A stretch of 64,000 nucleotides of DNA from Opitutaceae bacterium (GTDB lineage Bacteria; Verrucomicrobiota; Verrucomicrobiia; Opitutales; Opitutaceae), in NCBI GenBank assembly GCA_028280945.1, contig JANQKV010000060.1, positions 62,001 through 126,000 on the forward strand, given 5' to 3'. Positions 27,665 through 36,451 of this stretch are shown here, piece after piece. Made by a program: the position numbers and the translations under genes. The notes below the pieces were generated by a model. That model did not search any database. It had not been told where the DNA came from and saw only the letters and a list, made by a program, of their open reading frames with translations. Positions within the stretch are counted from its first letter, which is position 1. Each line of letters starts with the position of its first letter.

Positions 27665-29143
27665 ATGGATGCTGGAATTCTTTGGTTGGTTCAGCTTGGC
27701 ACTGCCCAAGGCCTTTTCACCCTCGATCACGCCAGATCCGTGCGAACCGCCGTTGGCGACGATGCCGATTTGCTGACCTTTGCGCAGCAGCTGATCGATG
27801 ATGGTCATGTCGACGATGAGCAACTGGGTGACCTTGAGAAGGTGGCCGGTAGGGCCCAGGCCAACGGAGCCGAGGGACCACCCCCGATTGATCCCTTCGG
27901 CGATGCGCCGGCCAAGGCGGAGGCGGCGATTAAACCCACCCCGGAAGCTGAACCGGTGCCGGCAGTCATTATCGATGAGCCTGCCCCGAAGCCAGCCAGC
28001 GTGGGCGTCGCCGCGAGCTCAAGCCCGGTTGAGGCCGGTGAGCTGGACTTCGCGAAGGTGAGTTCCATGAGCGATGAAGACTTGGCCGCGGCCTTGCGTG
28101 GCCTGCTCGTATTGTGCGGTGAAGATGGGGTCAGCGATCTGCACATGGCGGCGGGGGCGGCTCCGTTTGTGCGCAAGCAGCGTGCCCTGGCTCCCATCAG
28201 CGAACATATCCTCACCGAGGAGGAGGCCATGCGGGTGAACACAGTGCTGCTCGCTCCCCACCAGGCCAAAATTTACCTGGAGCGCAAAGACTACGACTAC
28301 GCGTTGGCCCTCGATGCGACTCATCGTTACCGGGTGAACCTGATGTTTCAAAAGGACGGTCCGTCCGGCTCTTACCGCATGGTCGCCGCCGAGGTTCCCG
28401 AGATCGACAAACTTGGTATCCGAAATGTAGATACGATCAAGAAGATTCTGTCCTACCACAATGGCCTGATGCTGGTGACCGGACCGGTGGGAGCCGGCAA
28501 AACGACTACGTTGGCGGCACTGGTCAACGAACTGAACAAGAACCGCAAGGACCACATCATCACGGTCGAAGACCCGGTTGAGATCGTGCAGGAGTCCATT
28601 GGCTGCAACGTCACCCAGCGGCAGGTGGGCGAGCATACCCAGTCGTTTCATTCCGCGCTCAAGGGTGCCTTGCGCGAGGATCCCGACATTATGGCGATCG
28701 GCGAACTTCGCGACCTTGAGACCATCGAGATGGCGATCAGTGCCTCGGAGACCGGTCACCTGGTCATTGGCACCATGCATACCAGTGATGCGGCGACGAC
28801 GTTGAACCGGTTGTTGGACGTGTTCCCGCCGGCGCAGCAGACCCAGATTCGCACCTCCGTTTCCGAAAGCCTGCGGGGCATCCTCTGCCAACGCCTGCTG
28901 CCGGCCAAGGGAGGGGGGCTGGTGCTGGCCTGCGAAATCCTCACGTCCAATCCCGCGGTCGCCGCCCTGATCCGCGAAGGCAAGATGCAGGGCCTGCGCA
29001 ACGTGATTGAGACCGGGGTCAAAGACGGCATGTGCCTGATGGAAAACTCGGTCATGGAGCTCTGGCGGTCGGGCAAAATCACCGCTGAAACCGCCCGTCA
29101 GAACGTGACGACCAAACAAACCCTCGCTCAGATCACCGGCTGA
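27665..29143 (+). CDS. PilT/PilU-family type IV pilus ATPase with N-terminal extension
   Basis: A 492-residue protein. Residues 1-145 are a helical, Pro/Ala-rich extension not found in standard PilT. The ATPase core then has SDLHMAAGAAPFVRKQ, Walker A GPVGAGKTTT near residue 275, the Asp-box ITVEDPVEIVQ, Walker B DPDIMAIGELRDLETIEM and the His-box GTMHTSDAATTLNRLLDVF. It would power pilus retraction or a related machine. A second PilT-family gene starts 35 bases downstream, so the two may form mixed or alternating motors, as PilT and PilU do. The extension may bind a partner. Confidence 0.88.
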   Translation: MDAGILWLVQLGTAQGLFTLDHARSVRTAVGDDADLLTFAQQLIDDGHVDDEQLGDLEKVAGRAQANGAEGPPPIDPFGDAPAKAEAAIKPTPEAEPVPAVIIDEPAPKPASVGVAASSSPVEAGELDFAKVSSMSDEDLAAALRGLLVLCGEDGVSDLHMAAGAAPFVRKQRALAPISEHILTEEEAMRVNTVLLAPHQAKIYLERKDYDYALALDATHRYRVNLMFQKDGPSGSYRMVAAEVPEIDKLGIRNVDTIKKILSYHNGLMLVTGPVGAGKTTTLAALVNELNKNRKDHIITVEDPVEIVQESIGCNVTQRQVGEHTQSFHSALKGALREDPDIMAIGELRDLETIEMAISASETGHLVIGTMHTSDAATTLNRLLDVFPPAQQTQIRTSVSESLRGILCQRLLPAKGGGLVLACEILTSNPAVAALIREGKMQGLRNVIETGVKDGMCLMENSVMELWRSGKITAETARQNVTTKQTLAQITG

Positions 29144-29178
29144 CCCCGCTCCTGCCATAACCCAACCGCGATTTTACG

Positions 29179-30258
29179 ATGGCTGCCATTGACCGACTTC
29201 TGGAACTCATGCTGGAGAAAGGTGGGTCCGACCTGCACCTCAATGTTGGGCTTCCGCCCAAGGCCCGGATTTCCGGCAATGTCATTCCCATCGAGGACGG
29301 CATCGTGACCGCGCCGCAAATGGAGGAATATCTCAAGGAAATCTGTCCGCCGGCCCGCTGGGAGGAGTTCCTCGAAAAGAAGGACCTCGACCTCGCCCAT
29401 GAGATTCCGGGGGTGGCGCGGTTTCGCGGCAACTACCTCTACAACCACTGGGGGCAGGCGGGCATCTTTCGGCAGATTCCGGCTGAGATCCTGTCCTTCG
29501 ATTTTCTCAAGCTGCCGGAGGTGCTGAAAAAATTCTGCCACATGACCGAGGGGCTGGTGGTGGTGACCGGGCCGACCGGTAGTGGTAAATCCACTACACT
29601 GGCGGCGATGATCGACTACATTAACGACAACCTGGCCCGGCATATCATCACCATCGAGGATCCCATCGAGTTCGTGCATCCGAACAAGAAATCGGTCATT
29701 GTGCACCGCGAGGTGGGCGAACACACGCTCTCGTTTGAGGACGCCCTCAAAGGCGCGATGCGCCACGACCCCGACATCCTGCTGCTGGGCGAAATGCGTG
29801 AACTCGAGACCATCAAGCTCGCCCTGGGCTGCGCTTCCATGGGCATGTTGGTTTTCGGCACCCTGCATACCAACAATGCCCCGAAAACCGTCGACCGCAT
29901 CATCAACACGTTTCCCGCGGAGGAGCAGAATCAGGTACGCGTGATGTTGGCCGGTTGCCTGTCCGGCGTGGTGGCCCAGCTCCTCTGCAAGCGCCAGCCC
30001 AAGGGTCGCGTGGCCGTGCACGAAATTCTGCTGCGCCACGAGGCGCTGCCGAATACGATTCGCAGTGGCCAGATTTCCAATATCCGGGCCATCATCGAGA
30101 GCGGCAAGAACGAGGGCATGACCACCATGGACTGGAGCCTGATGGACCGTGTGAAGGATGGCTCCATCACGGCCAAGGAGGCTTACATGAAGTCGTCCAG
30201 CAAGCAGACCTTTGCCCACCTGCTCAAACCCGGGGACCTCGACGGTGACGAGCACTGA
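29179..30258 (+). CDS. pilT: PilT-family type IV pilus retraction ATPase
   Basis: A 359-residue protein of normal PilT length. GGSDLHLNVGLPPKARISG is the N-terminal PAS-like domain, GPTGSGKSTT (about residues 131-140) is Walker A, IITIEDPIEFVH the Asp box, RHDPDILLLGEMRELETIK Walker B and GTLHTNNAPKTVDRIINTF the His box with the FP motif. It hydrolyses ATP to retract type IV pili. No pilin genes are in the window. Whether it is PilT or PilU cannot be fixed, but its length and complete motifs suit PilT. It ends 15 bases before the convergent GNAT gene. Confidence 0.9.
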   Translation: MAAIDRLLELMLEKGGSDLHLNVGLPPKARISGNVIPIEDGIVTAPQMEEYLKEICPPARWEEFLEKKDLDLAHEIPGVARFRGNYLYNHWGQAGIFRQIPAEILSFDFLKLPEVLKKFCHMTEGLVVVTGPTGSGKSTTLAAMIDYINDNLARHIITIEDPIEFVHPNKKSVIVHREVGEHTLSFEDALKGAMRHDPDILLLGEMRELETIKLALGCASMGMLVFGTLHTNNAPKTVDRIINTFPAEEQNQVRVMLAGCLSGVVAQLLCKRQPKGRVAVHEILLRHEALPNTIRSGQISNIRAIIESGKNEGMTTMDWSLMDRVKDGSITAKEAYMKSSSKQTFAHLLKPGDLDGDEH

Positions 30259-30272
30259 GGCCTGAAGCCGAG

Positions 30273-30740
30273 CTACAGCTCCCGGGTCATGAACACGCTG
30301 TTGGGATCCTCGACGTAGTCGGCGAAGGGGCCGCACTCGGCGAAACCTGCATTGGCGTAGAGTGTGCGAGCAGGCGCGAACTCGGACTGGGAACCCGTTT
30401 CCAAGCTCAAGCGTGTGTAACCCCGTCTCCGTGCTTCCGCCAACACGTGGTGCAGCAGTGCGCGGCCGACTCCGGTGCGACGACTCGCGGTTGTGGTCCG
30501 CATCGATTTGATTTCACCGTGAGTTGAATCGATTTCCTTCAACGCACCACAGCCAAGCAGGATCTCCCCATGCCGGGCGCTCCAGAACGTCACGTTGGGC
30601 GCCTGCAGCCCGGCCAGGTCGAGCGCGTGTACACTTTCGGGCGGAGAGATGTGCTGCATCTCCTCCAAGTGCTCGGTCAACAGGGCGCGGATGGTCGCAC
30701 CGCTCAGGTCATCAACACGGATCTCTGGTTCTTTTGTCAT
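30273..30740 (-). CDS. GNAT family N-acetyltransferase
   Basis: A 155-residue protein with the acetyl-CoA fold of GNAT enzymes: GEILLGCGALKEID (strand 4 region), IKSMRTTTASRRTGVGRAL (motif A with the RRTGVG pyrophosphate loop) and YTRLSLETGSQSEFAPARTL followed by YANAGFAECGPF (motif B). It is close to the small YafP/PhnO-like group that acts on small amines or peptides; substrate unknown. ATG 30740 is preferred over an upstream non-ATG start. It is divergent from the ChbG-like gene, 103 bases away. Confidence 0.85.
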   Translation of the reverse strand: MTKEPEIRVDDLSGATIRALLTEHLEEMQHISPPESVHALDLAGLQAPNVTFWSARHGEILLGCGALKEIDSTHGEIKSMRTTTASRRTGVGRALLHHVLAEARRRGYTRLSLETGSQSEFAPARTLYANAGFAECGPFADYVEDPNSVFMTREL

Positions 30741-30843
30741 GGCTTCGGGCGCAACAGGACTGCAGGTCCTGCGCCAAGAAAAAGAGTTTAACGTCACGTG
30801 GGAAAGGAGTCCTCGTCGGAGCGGATGCCGTGCAGCATGAGGC

Positions 30844-31809
30844 ATGTCCTACCTCCGCCCCACCTTTGGCGCTCTCGCCGCCATGCTTTTTTCGCTTTCC
30901 ACGTTTGCCCACCCTGGCGGTCACGACCACCCGACCGTGCAGGAAAAACTCGGTTATCCGGCCGATGCAAAACTCCTTATCATCCATGCCGATGACCTGG
31001 GCATGTCGCACTCGAAAAACGTGTCCACCTTCGAAGGCATGAAGAAGGGTGTCGTCACTTCCGCCAGTATCATGATGCCGACACCGTGGATGCGCGAAGC
31101 GGTCCGTATGTCGAAGGAAAATCCCGAGCTCGATATCGGTGTGCACCTGACACTCACGTCGGAGTGGCGCGACTACAAATGGGGGCCGCTGCTGGGGGCT
31201 GACACCGTGCCCAGCCTCGTGACTTCCGAGGGTTACTTCCACGCCAGCGTGCCGGCGTTTGCGGAGGTCGCGGACGTGGCCGAAGTCGAGGCTGAGATCC
31301 GGGCACAAATCGATCTGGCGCTTAAGCTGGGCGTCGACGTCACCCACCTTGACGGCCACATGGGTTCCCTGCTCTCCACGCCCGAGATTGCCGAGATGTA
31401 TCTGCGCGTGGGCAACGACTACGGCCTGCCCATCCGCGTGCACGAGCACTACGCTGACGAGCGGGATTTCAGCGAGGAGGCCGCAGCGCTCTTTCGCGAG
31501 TATCCTGCCAATTTGAACTCCATCGATGGTGCGCCGACCGAGACGTATCCGGACGGCATGAAAGAGTATTACGACAACGTGCTGCGGAATCTTGGCCCCG
31601 GACTACACATGCTCGTGCTGCATCTCGGCTTCGACAAAATGGAGGACCAGGCCATCATGGTGGATCATCCGCTGTGGGGGGCGCGGTGGCGTCAGATCGA
31701 CTATGACTGGGCGATGGACGAAGAGACCAAAAAGCTCATTGAGGAGAACGATATCATCCTGATCGACCACCGGGTGATGCGCGACAAGTTGATCCGCGGC
31801 GAAGATTGA
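30844..31809 (+). CDS. ChbG/HpnK (YdjC-type) carbohydrate deacetylase
   Basis: A 321-residue protein with a signal-like N-terminus (FGALAAMLFSLSTFAHPGGH). LLIIHADDLGMSHSKN carries the Asp-Asp metal site of the YdjC family, DIGVHLTLTSEW and VTHLDGHMGS the metal histidines, and IILIDHRVM the C-terminal catalytic segment. Family members remove N-acetyl groups from di- or oligosaccharides such as chitobiose, or act in hopanoid synthesis. The signal suggests periplasmic action. It is followed by a repeat-rich non-coding stretch. Confidence 0.85.
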   Translation: MSYLRPTFGALAAMLFSLSTFAHPGGHDHPTVQEKLGYPADAKLLIIHADDLGMSHSKNVSTFEGMKKGVVTSASIMMPTPWMREAVRMSKENPELDIGVHLTLTSEWRDYKWGPLLGADTVPSLVTSEGYFHASVPAFAEVADVAEVEAEIRAQIDLALKLGVDVTHLDGHMGSLLSTPEIAEMYLRVGNDYGLPIRVHEHYADERDFSEEAAALFREYPANLNSIDGAPTETYPDGMKEYYDNVLRNLGPGLHMLVLHLGFDKMEDQAIMVDHPLWGARWRQIDYDWAMDEETKKLIEENDIILIDHRVMRDKLIRGED

Positions 31810-31910
31810 CGACCGCCGTTAGCCTCGTCTTCAGGCTGACTAGGTAGGGCGTGCACGCTGTTTTCATCCTGCTGGTCGGTAATCTCCGCGTTCCACTCCA
31901 CTGCTTTTTG

Positions 31911-32068
31911 AAACACGAAGACCGCGAAGGACCAAGAGTTGGAGTAGGTATTCTGCGCCAATCCGCGTAATCCGCGGCCCTTCCTCTACTGCCTCATGGC
32001 AAAGTGAAACTAGTTTCACTTTGCTGGTATTCACCTCCACCGCTCTTCGCTATCTTCGTGTTAAAACC
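31911..32068. repeat. composite inverted-repeat element, unit 1
   Basis: The left arm AAACACGAAGACCGCGAAGG (31911-31930) is roughly inverted at CTTCGCTATCTTCGTGTT (32045-32062). Between them is a 26-base core starting TCTGCGCCAATCCGCGTAAT (31952-31977) and a palindrome (31999-32024). The same order of parts occurs on the other side of the permease at 33550-33731. There is no coding frame. Confidence 0.6.
31999..32024. repeat. 26-base perfect palindrome
   Basis: The half-site GCAAAGTGAAACT is followed immediately by its exact reverse complement AGTTTCACTTTGC, with no spacer. The right half (TTTCACTTTGCT) has a degenerate counterpart, TTTCACTCTGCT, in unit 2 at 33677-33688, but there the palindrome is not preserved. 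Confidence 0.7.
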
Positions 32069-32108
32069 AGCGTGCTGACGGGCTCCCTCCTGCTGACTGA
32101 TTACCCCC

Positions 32109-32175
32109 TCTGCGCCAATCGGCGTAACCTGCGGTTTTCTCACCCAGCCTTCGTGCCTTTAGTGGGTAATTAATT
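32109..32175. repeat. composite repeat, partial unit 3
   Basis: A third copy of the 26-base core, starting TCTGCGCCAATCGGCGTAAC (32109-32134), is followed by a decayed right arm CCTTCGTGCCTTTAGTGG (32148-32165). The left arm is missing. It ends 70 bases before the permease start. Confidence 0.55.
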
Positions 32176-32245
32176 CGAACGGCCTGCAGGTGATTTACGA
32201 CCGCCAGGCTTGTGGCGTGGCGCCTGCTGTCTCAACGGTGAGCTG

Positions 32246-33508
32246 ATGCCCGCCGCCGAGCCCTCCTCTACCTCTGCCCCCGACTACCGCTTTCGCCGGC
32301 GGGATGTGTTGCTGGGATTGCAGTTTCTGTTTGTGGCTTTCGGGGCGCTGGTGCTGGTGCCCATTCTCACCGGGCTGGATCCGAGTGTCGCGTTGTTTAC
32401 GGCGGGCGCGGGCACGTTGTTGTTTCAATTGATCACCCGTGAACGGGTGCCGCCGGTGTTCCTGGCGTCGTCCTTCGCTTTCATCGCTCCCATTATCCAT
32501 GGCGTGCAGACGTGGGGCGTGGCGGGCACGATGTCGGGACTGGTGGCGGCAGGGCTGCTCTACGTCGTGCTGAGTCTCTTGGTCAGCCGGTTTGGCTCGG
32601 GGTTTCTGCACCATGCCCTGCCGCCAATCGTGGTGGGACCGGTCATCATGACCATTGGCCTGCTGTTGGCGCCGGTGGGGGTCAACATGGCCATGGGCAA
32701 GACCGGTGACGGCGGCACGCAGTTGGTGCCGCTGGGGCAGGCATTGTTCGTCTCCGGTGCAGCCCTGGTGACAACCATCATCGTGATGTTCAAGGGCCGC
32801 CGCACCCTGAAGCTCCTTTCGATTCTCGCCGGGATATTTGTGGGTTACCTCTTGGCGCTTGCGCTGGGGTTGGTGGATTTTTCCGCCATCCGGTCGGCGA
32901 ATTGGGTGGCGATGCCTAAGTTCGTGACTCCCTCGCTCAATTGGGAAGCCATCATTTTTATCCTGCCGGTCGCCATTGCCCCGGCGGTGGAGCACATCGG
33001 TGACATCCTGGCCATCGGGCGGACGACCGGGCGCGATTACCTGGAAAAACCTGGCCTGAAAAAAACACTCCTGGGCGACGGTCTCGCCACGTCACTGGCC
33101 AGCATGGTCGGAGGCCCACCCAATACGACTTATTCGGAAGTCACCGGGGCGGTGGCCATTACCAAGGCCTACAATCCGGCGATCATGACCTGGGCGGCGA
33201 TCTTCGCCATCGTGCTGGCGTTCAGCGGCAAACTCGGCGCCCTGTTGGCGACGATCCCGGTGCCTGTGATGGGGGGTATCCTGGTGCTGTTGTTTGGCTC
33301 GATTGCCGCGATTGGCATGCAGACGCTCATCTACGCCAAGGTGGACCTGAGCCAACCCCGCAACCTGATTGTGGTGGCGATCATTTTGGTCTTCGCCATT
33401 GGCGGCATGACCGTGCAAGTTGGCGGCGTCGCTTTCAGTGGCATCGGCCTGGGGGCCATCGTCGGCATCCTGCTCAACCTGCTCCTGCCACGCTCCAAAA
33501 CAGAGTAG
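32246..33508 (+). CDS. nucleobase:cation symporter, UraA/NCS2 family
   Basis: A 420-residue protein with 14 membrane segments typical of NCS2 transporters. FRRRDVLLGLQFLFVAFGAL and LVLVPILTGLDPSVALFTAG form helices 1-2, FLASSFAFIAPI the helix 3 region, PAVEHIGDILAIGRTTGRDY carries the conserved Glu of helix 8 that contacts uracil, and GGPPNTTYSEVTGAVAITK is the helix 10 signature (NTTYSEN in UraA). The ligand is probably uracil or another nucleobase. ATG 32246 was chosen. Non-coding composite repeats flank the gene on both sides. Confidence 0.9.
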   Translation: MPAAEPSSTSAPDYRFRRRDVLLGLQFLFVAFGALVLVPILTGLDPSVALFTAGAGTLLFQLITRERVPPVFLASSFAFIAPIIHGVQTWGVAGTMSGLVAAGLLYVVLSLLVSRFGSGFLHHALPPIVVGPVIMTIGLLLAPVGVNMAMGKTGDGGTQLVPLGQALFVSGAALVTTIIVMFKGRRTLKLLSILAGIFVGYLLALALGLVDFSAIRSANWVAMPKFVTPSLNWEAIIFILPVAIAPAVEHIGDILAIGRTTGRDYLEKPGLKKTLLGDGLATSLASMVGGPPNTTYSEVTGAVAITKAYNPAIMTWAAIFAIVLAFSGKLGALLATIPVPVMGGILVLLFGSIAAIGMQTLIYAKVDLSQPRNLIVVAIILVFAIGGMTVQVGGVAFSGIGLGAIVGILLNLLLPRSKTE

Positions 33509-33818
33509 GCCGGCTTACTGCTTTCCACGCTCCGCTGCGCCGAGTCTCTTTAACCACAAAGGACACGAGGATCGCGAAGGTAGTTACCCATCTGAGGCAG
33601 GATGAGAGAGGTGTTTCATCCGAGCTTTCTGCGCCATGCAGCGTAATCGGCGGTCCTTCGAAATCAGCAGCTTGGTTTCACTCTGCTTTAATCTCTTCGA
33701 TCTTCGAGTCCTCCGTGTTCTTTGTGGTTAGCAAATCAACAGGCTGATGATCCTGGGTCAGTATTTCCTCAATTCCGACCCTCGCTTGCGCTCCTGCCGA
33801 TCTCACACCCGTTGACGG
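33509..33818. other. non-coding stretch after the UraA-type permease
   Basis: These 310 bases hold no convincing gene. Most is taken up by composite repeat unit 2 (33550-33731). The remainder, 33732-33818, should contain the promoter of the thioesterase gene; none is obvious. Confidence 0.55.
33550..33731. repeat. composite inverted-repeat element, unit 2
   Basis: The left end TTAACCACAAAGGACACG (33550-33567) is inverted at the right end CGTGTTCTTTGTGGTTAG (33714-33731), 16 of 18 bases matching. Inside is the 26-base core starting TCTGCGCCATGCAGCGTAAT (33628-33653) and TTTCACTCTGCT (33677-33688). The part order equals that of unit 1. There is no coding frame; it resembles a small non-autonomous mobile or structured-RNA repeat. 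Confidence 0.65.
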
Positions 33819-34229
33819 ATGGAAACCCAGTTCCGCTCCACGCCTGATCGCTTTCACGAGGCGCCCATTTCCCGCCTGATTGGTTTCGAGGTGGCAGAGG
33901 ACGCGGGCGACGGTGTCACGCTGGTCGTGCTCGAGGCAGGGGAGAAGCACGCCAATCCCATGGGCCGCGTGCACGGTGGGGTGATCAGTGCTTTGGCCGA
34001 TGCCGCCATGGGCACGGCTTACGGCCGGCTGCTGCTAGAGGAGGAGGACTTCTCCACCATCGAGCTGAAGGTAAACTTCATGCGCCCGGTCAAGGTCGGC
34101 CGCATCGTGGCCAAGGCTCGACTGGTCCAACGCGGCCTGCGCATCGGTTTCCTCGACTGCGAAATCCATGACGCCCGCAACAAGCTCGTAGCGACCGCTA
34201 CCTGTACCTGCATGACGGTCAGTGGGTGA
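33819..34229 (+). CDS. PaaI-type hotdog-fold thioesterase
   Basis: A 136-residue protein. RLIGFEVAEDAGDGVTLVVL, then ANPMGRVHGGVISALADAAM with the HGG catalytic loop, a STIELKVNFMRPVKVGRI strand pair and VATATCTCMTV match the PaaI/DUF4442-like group. These enzymes hydrolyse acyl- or aryl-CoA thioesters; the Asp of ALADAAM is the usual catalytic acid position. Substrate unknown. ATG 33819 is a clear start after the repeat region. It stands alone on the plus strand. Confidence 0.88.
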   Translation: METQFRSTPDRFHEAPISRLIGFEVAEDAGDGVTLVVLEAGEKHANPMGRVHGGVISALADAAMGTAYGRLLLEEEDFSTIELKVNFMRPVKVGRIVAKARLVQRGLRIGFLDCEIHDARNKLVATATCTCMTVSG

Positions 34230-34464
34230 AATAAGCAAGTAGCCCTTCTGACCGTTTTTGACTGTCGTTTCAAACAAGTGTGCGAAAAGTCATGTTGTTT
34301 GAATTCCGGATACGAAGGGGTCTGTGCTTCAATTTTGATGACTGAGTCGCTCTTTACCGTCACGGCTAGCCGTTCCCTAGGAGCTCCACGCTAATTGTGT
34401 TGTCGCAGATTCGTGAAATAACGGTCTTTGACCGGGCGGCGTTTGTGCTCACGTTGGACAGCCT

Positions 34465-35406
34465 GTGACGGATTGTTTTTCGAACTGCTTCCTGTTTTCC
34501 CGGTGGCGATTGCTCGCGCTGGCACCGATTTTTGCCCTGTTCGCTGGCTGCTCGGTGAAGGACTTTGCGATCAAGGAGATTGCGTCCTCGCTGGCGGAAG
34601 GGTCCGGCAGTGCGTTTGCGCAGGAGGCGGATATCACCTTCGCGGGCGAGGCGATTCCGTTCTCGTTGAAGCTGGTCGAATCGCTGCTGGCCGCGCAGCC
34701 GGACAATCCGGACCTGTTGGTCGCGGCTTCGGCTGGGTTTACGCAATACGCCAAGGGCTGGGTCGAGCAACCGGCGGATTTCATTGAACTCGACGACTTT
34801 TTTGCCGCCCAGGCCGAATACAAAAGAGCCACCGCTTTTTACCTGCGTGCCTACGACTATGGCCTGCGCGGACTGGAGGTGCGTTATCCGGGTTTTGGAA
34901 CGACGTTGGCCACAGATCCGGAGGCAGCGGCTGCCCAACTGGGCAAGGACGATGTCGAGCTGGCTTATTGGACGGCGGCGGGGCTGGGCTCCGCCATCTC
35001 GCTGAGCCGTACCGATCCGGAGATGCTGGCGCGGCTGCCGGCCGTGGAGGCGTTGGCCGAACGGGCGGTTGCGCTTGATTGGGATTGGAGTTGGGGTGCG
35101 GTGCACGAGCTTTTGATCACCTTGAAGGGGTCCAGCATGGGCGACTGGGAGACAACCAAGGCGGAGATTTTGGAGCACTACGATGCGGCGGTGCGGATAT
35201 CGGGAGGGGCCAGCGCCAGCGCCCACGTCAATCTCGCCGAGGCGATCAGCGTGCAGGATCAAAACCGCGGACAGTTTGAAACTTTGCTCAATCGGGCCCT
35301 GGCGGTCGACGCCGATGCGCACCCGGATAACCGGCTGGCCATCCTGATCGCCCAACAAAGGGCCGAATGGCTGCTTGCACAGGTTGACGATCTGTTCCTC
35401 GAATGA
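34465..35406 (+). CDS. TatT-type TRAP transporter component, lipoprotein
   Basis: A 313-residue protein with a lipoprotein signal (ALAPIFALFAGC, lipid on the cysteine). The mature part is all-helical and TPR-like, with PDNPDLLVAASAGFTQYAKG and TAFYLRAYDYGLRGLEVRYP typical of the TatT (TP0956-type) family. That family forms a trimeric periplasmic partner of a TRAP substrate-binding protein. It is followed 19 bases later by dctP and then the fused permease, so the operon order supports the role. GTG 34465 is the start used. Confidence 0.88.
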   Translation: MTDCFSNCFLFSRWRLLALAPIFALFAGCSVKDFAIKEIASSLAEGSGSAFAQEADITFAGEAIPFSLKLVESLLAAQPDNPDLLVAASAGFTQYAKGWVEQPADFIELDDFFAAQAEYKRATAFYLRAYDYGLRGLEVRYPGFGTTLATDPEAAAAQLGKDDVELAYWTAAGLGSAISLSRTDPEMLARLPAVEALAERAVALDWDWSWGAVHELLITLKGSSMGDWETTKAEILEHYDAAVRISGGASASAHVNLAEAISVQDQNRGQFETLLNRALAVDADAHPDNRLAILIAQQRAEWLLAQVDDLFLE

Positions 35407-35425
35407 TCCCTGTGGAGCCGTGCTC

Positions 35426-36451
35426 ATGTTGAACCTCTCGCGCATCCGTATCGGACTGGTCCTCGGACTTTTTGTGTTGGCTGCGGTCGTGCCGGCATCC
35501 GCCCGGCAGCCTCGCGTTAAACTCGCTACGTTGGCGCCCAAGGGCACCTCGTTTCATCTCATCCTGCAGGAGATGGGGCAGGCTTGGCGAGCGGCGCCGG
35601 ATGGCGGCATTCGGCTAACGATCTTCACCGATGGCACGATGGGCGGCGAGGGCGATGTGGTGCGGCGCATGGGTCTGGGCCAGTTACAGGCCGGGCTGCT
35701 CACGACGAGCGGACTGACCGAGATCTCGGATCGCGTGAGCGGTTTTCAAAACATCCCCGTGGCCTACCGCTCCTACGATGAAGTCGAGTATGTGCGGGAG
35801 CGCCTTGGCCCTCAATATGCGGAGACGTTGCGCGAGAAGGGTTTTGTGGTGCTGGGCTGGTTTGACTCCGGTTGGGTGCAGATTTTTTCGAAAGAGCGGC
35901 TGGAGCGGCCGTCCGACATGAAGGGCGGCAAGGTCTTTGTGGTGCCAGGTAGCCCGGGCACGTTGGAGATCGCACGATCGATCGGGACGCAGCCGGTGGA
36001 GCTGGAGCCGACGGATGTGCTGGTGAGTTTGCAAACCGGTTTGGTCAACATCGCCCCGGCCCCGCCCATTTATGCGCTGGCGGCACAGTTTTTTCAGCCC
36101 GCGCCCTATATGCTTGATGTCAACTGGGTGCCGCTGTCGGGTGCCGTGGTCATGACCACCAGGATGTGGGACCGTCTGACCGATGGACAGAAGCAGGTGG
36201 TCATGGAAAGTGCGGCGGCCGCTTGTGCGAAGCTGACCACCCGGGCCCGCGAGGAGATGCAGGAATCGATCGATGCCATGGTGAAGCGCGGACTCGAGGT
36301 GGTGAAGCCGGAAGGCGAGAATCGCGAGGAGTGGATTTCGTTTGGCGAGAGCTTGCACCCGGCGATCCGTGGCGGCGTTGTGCCGGCTGCCGAGTTCGAC
36401 GAAATCATGCAGTTGCTTGAAGCCTATCGGGCGGCTAATCCGAACGCGTGA
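35426..36451 (+). CDS. dctP: TRAP transporter substrate-binding protein, DctP family
   Basis: A 341-residue protein with a signal peptide (IGLVLGLFVLAAVVPASA). KLATLAPKGTSFHLILQEM is the first strand, TDGTMGGEGDVVRRMGLGQL the ligand-loop region, and FFQPAPYMLDVNWVPLSGAV together with MTTRMWDRLTDGQKQVVMES the family core. It delivers a solute, often an acid, to the DctQM permease. The TatT partner upstream makes this a TPAT-type TRAP system, whose ligands may be hydrophobic. Its stop overlaps the permease start (GTGA), so translation is coupled. Confidence 0.9.
   Translation: MLNLSRIRIGLVLGLFVLAAVVPASARQPRVKLATLAPKGTSFHLILQEMGQAWRAAPDGGIRLTIFTDGTMGGEGDVVRRMGLGQLQAGLLTTSGLTEISDRVSGFQNIPVAYRSYDEVEYVRERLGPQYAETLREKGFVVLGWFDSGWVQIFSKERLERPSDMKGGKVFVVPGSPGTLEIARSIGTQPVELEPTDVLVSLQTGLVNIAPAPPIYALAAQFFQPAPYMLDVNWVPLSGAVVMTTRMWDRLTDGQKQVVMESAAAACAKLTTRAREEMQESIDAMVKRGLEVVKPEGENREEWISFGESLHPAIRGGVVPAAEFDEIMQLLEAYRAANPNA

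Larger units (their letters stand above)
31810..32245. other. non-coding stretch with dispersed repeats, upstream of the UraA-type permease
   Basis: These 436 bases hold no convincing gene. They contain one full composite repeat unit (31911-32068), a 26-base perfect palindrome inside it, and a second partial unit (32109-32175). AGCCT-N7-AGGCT at 31821-31837 could form a small hairpin after the ChbG-like gene. The promoter of the permease must lie here, but no clear -35/-10 pair stands out. Confidence 0.6.

Noticed and set aside
31810..33818. CRISPR-like array
   Set aside because: The repeated cores are imperfect, only three in number and unevenly spaced, with no spacer pattern and no cas genes in the window.
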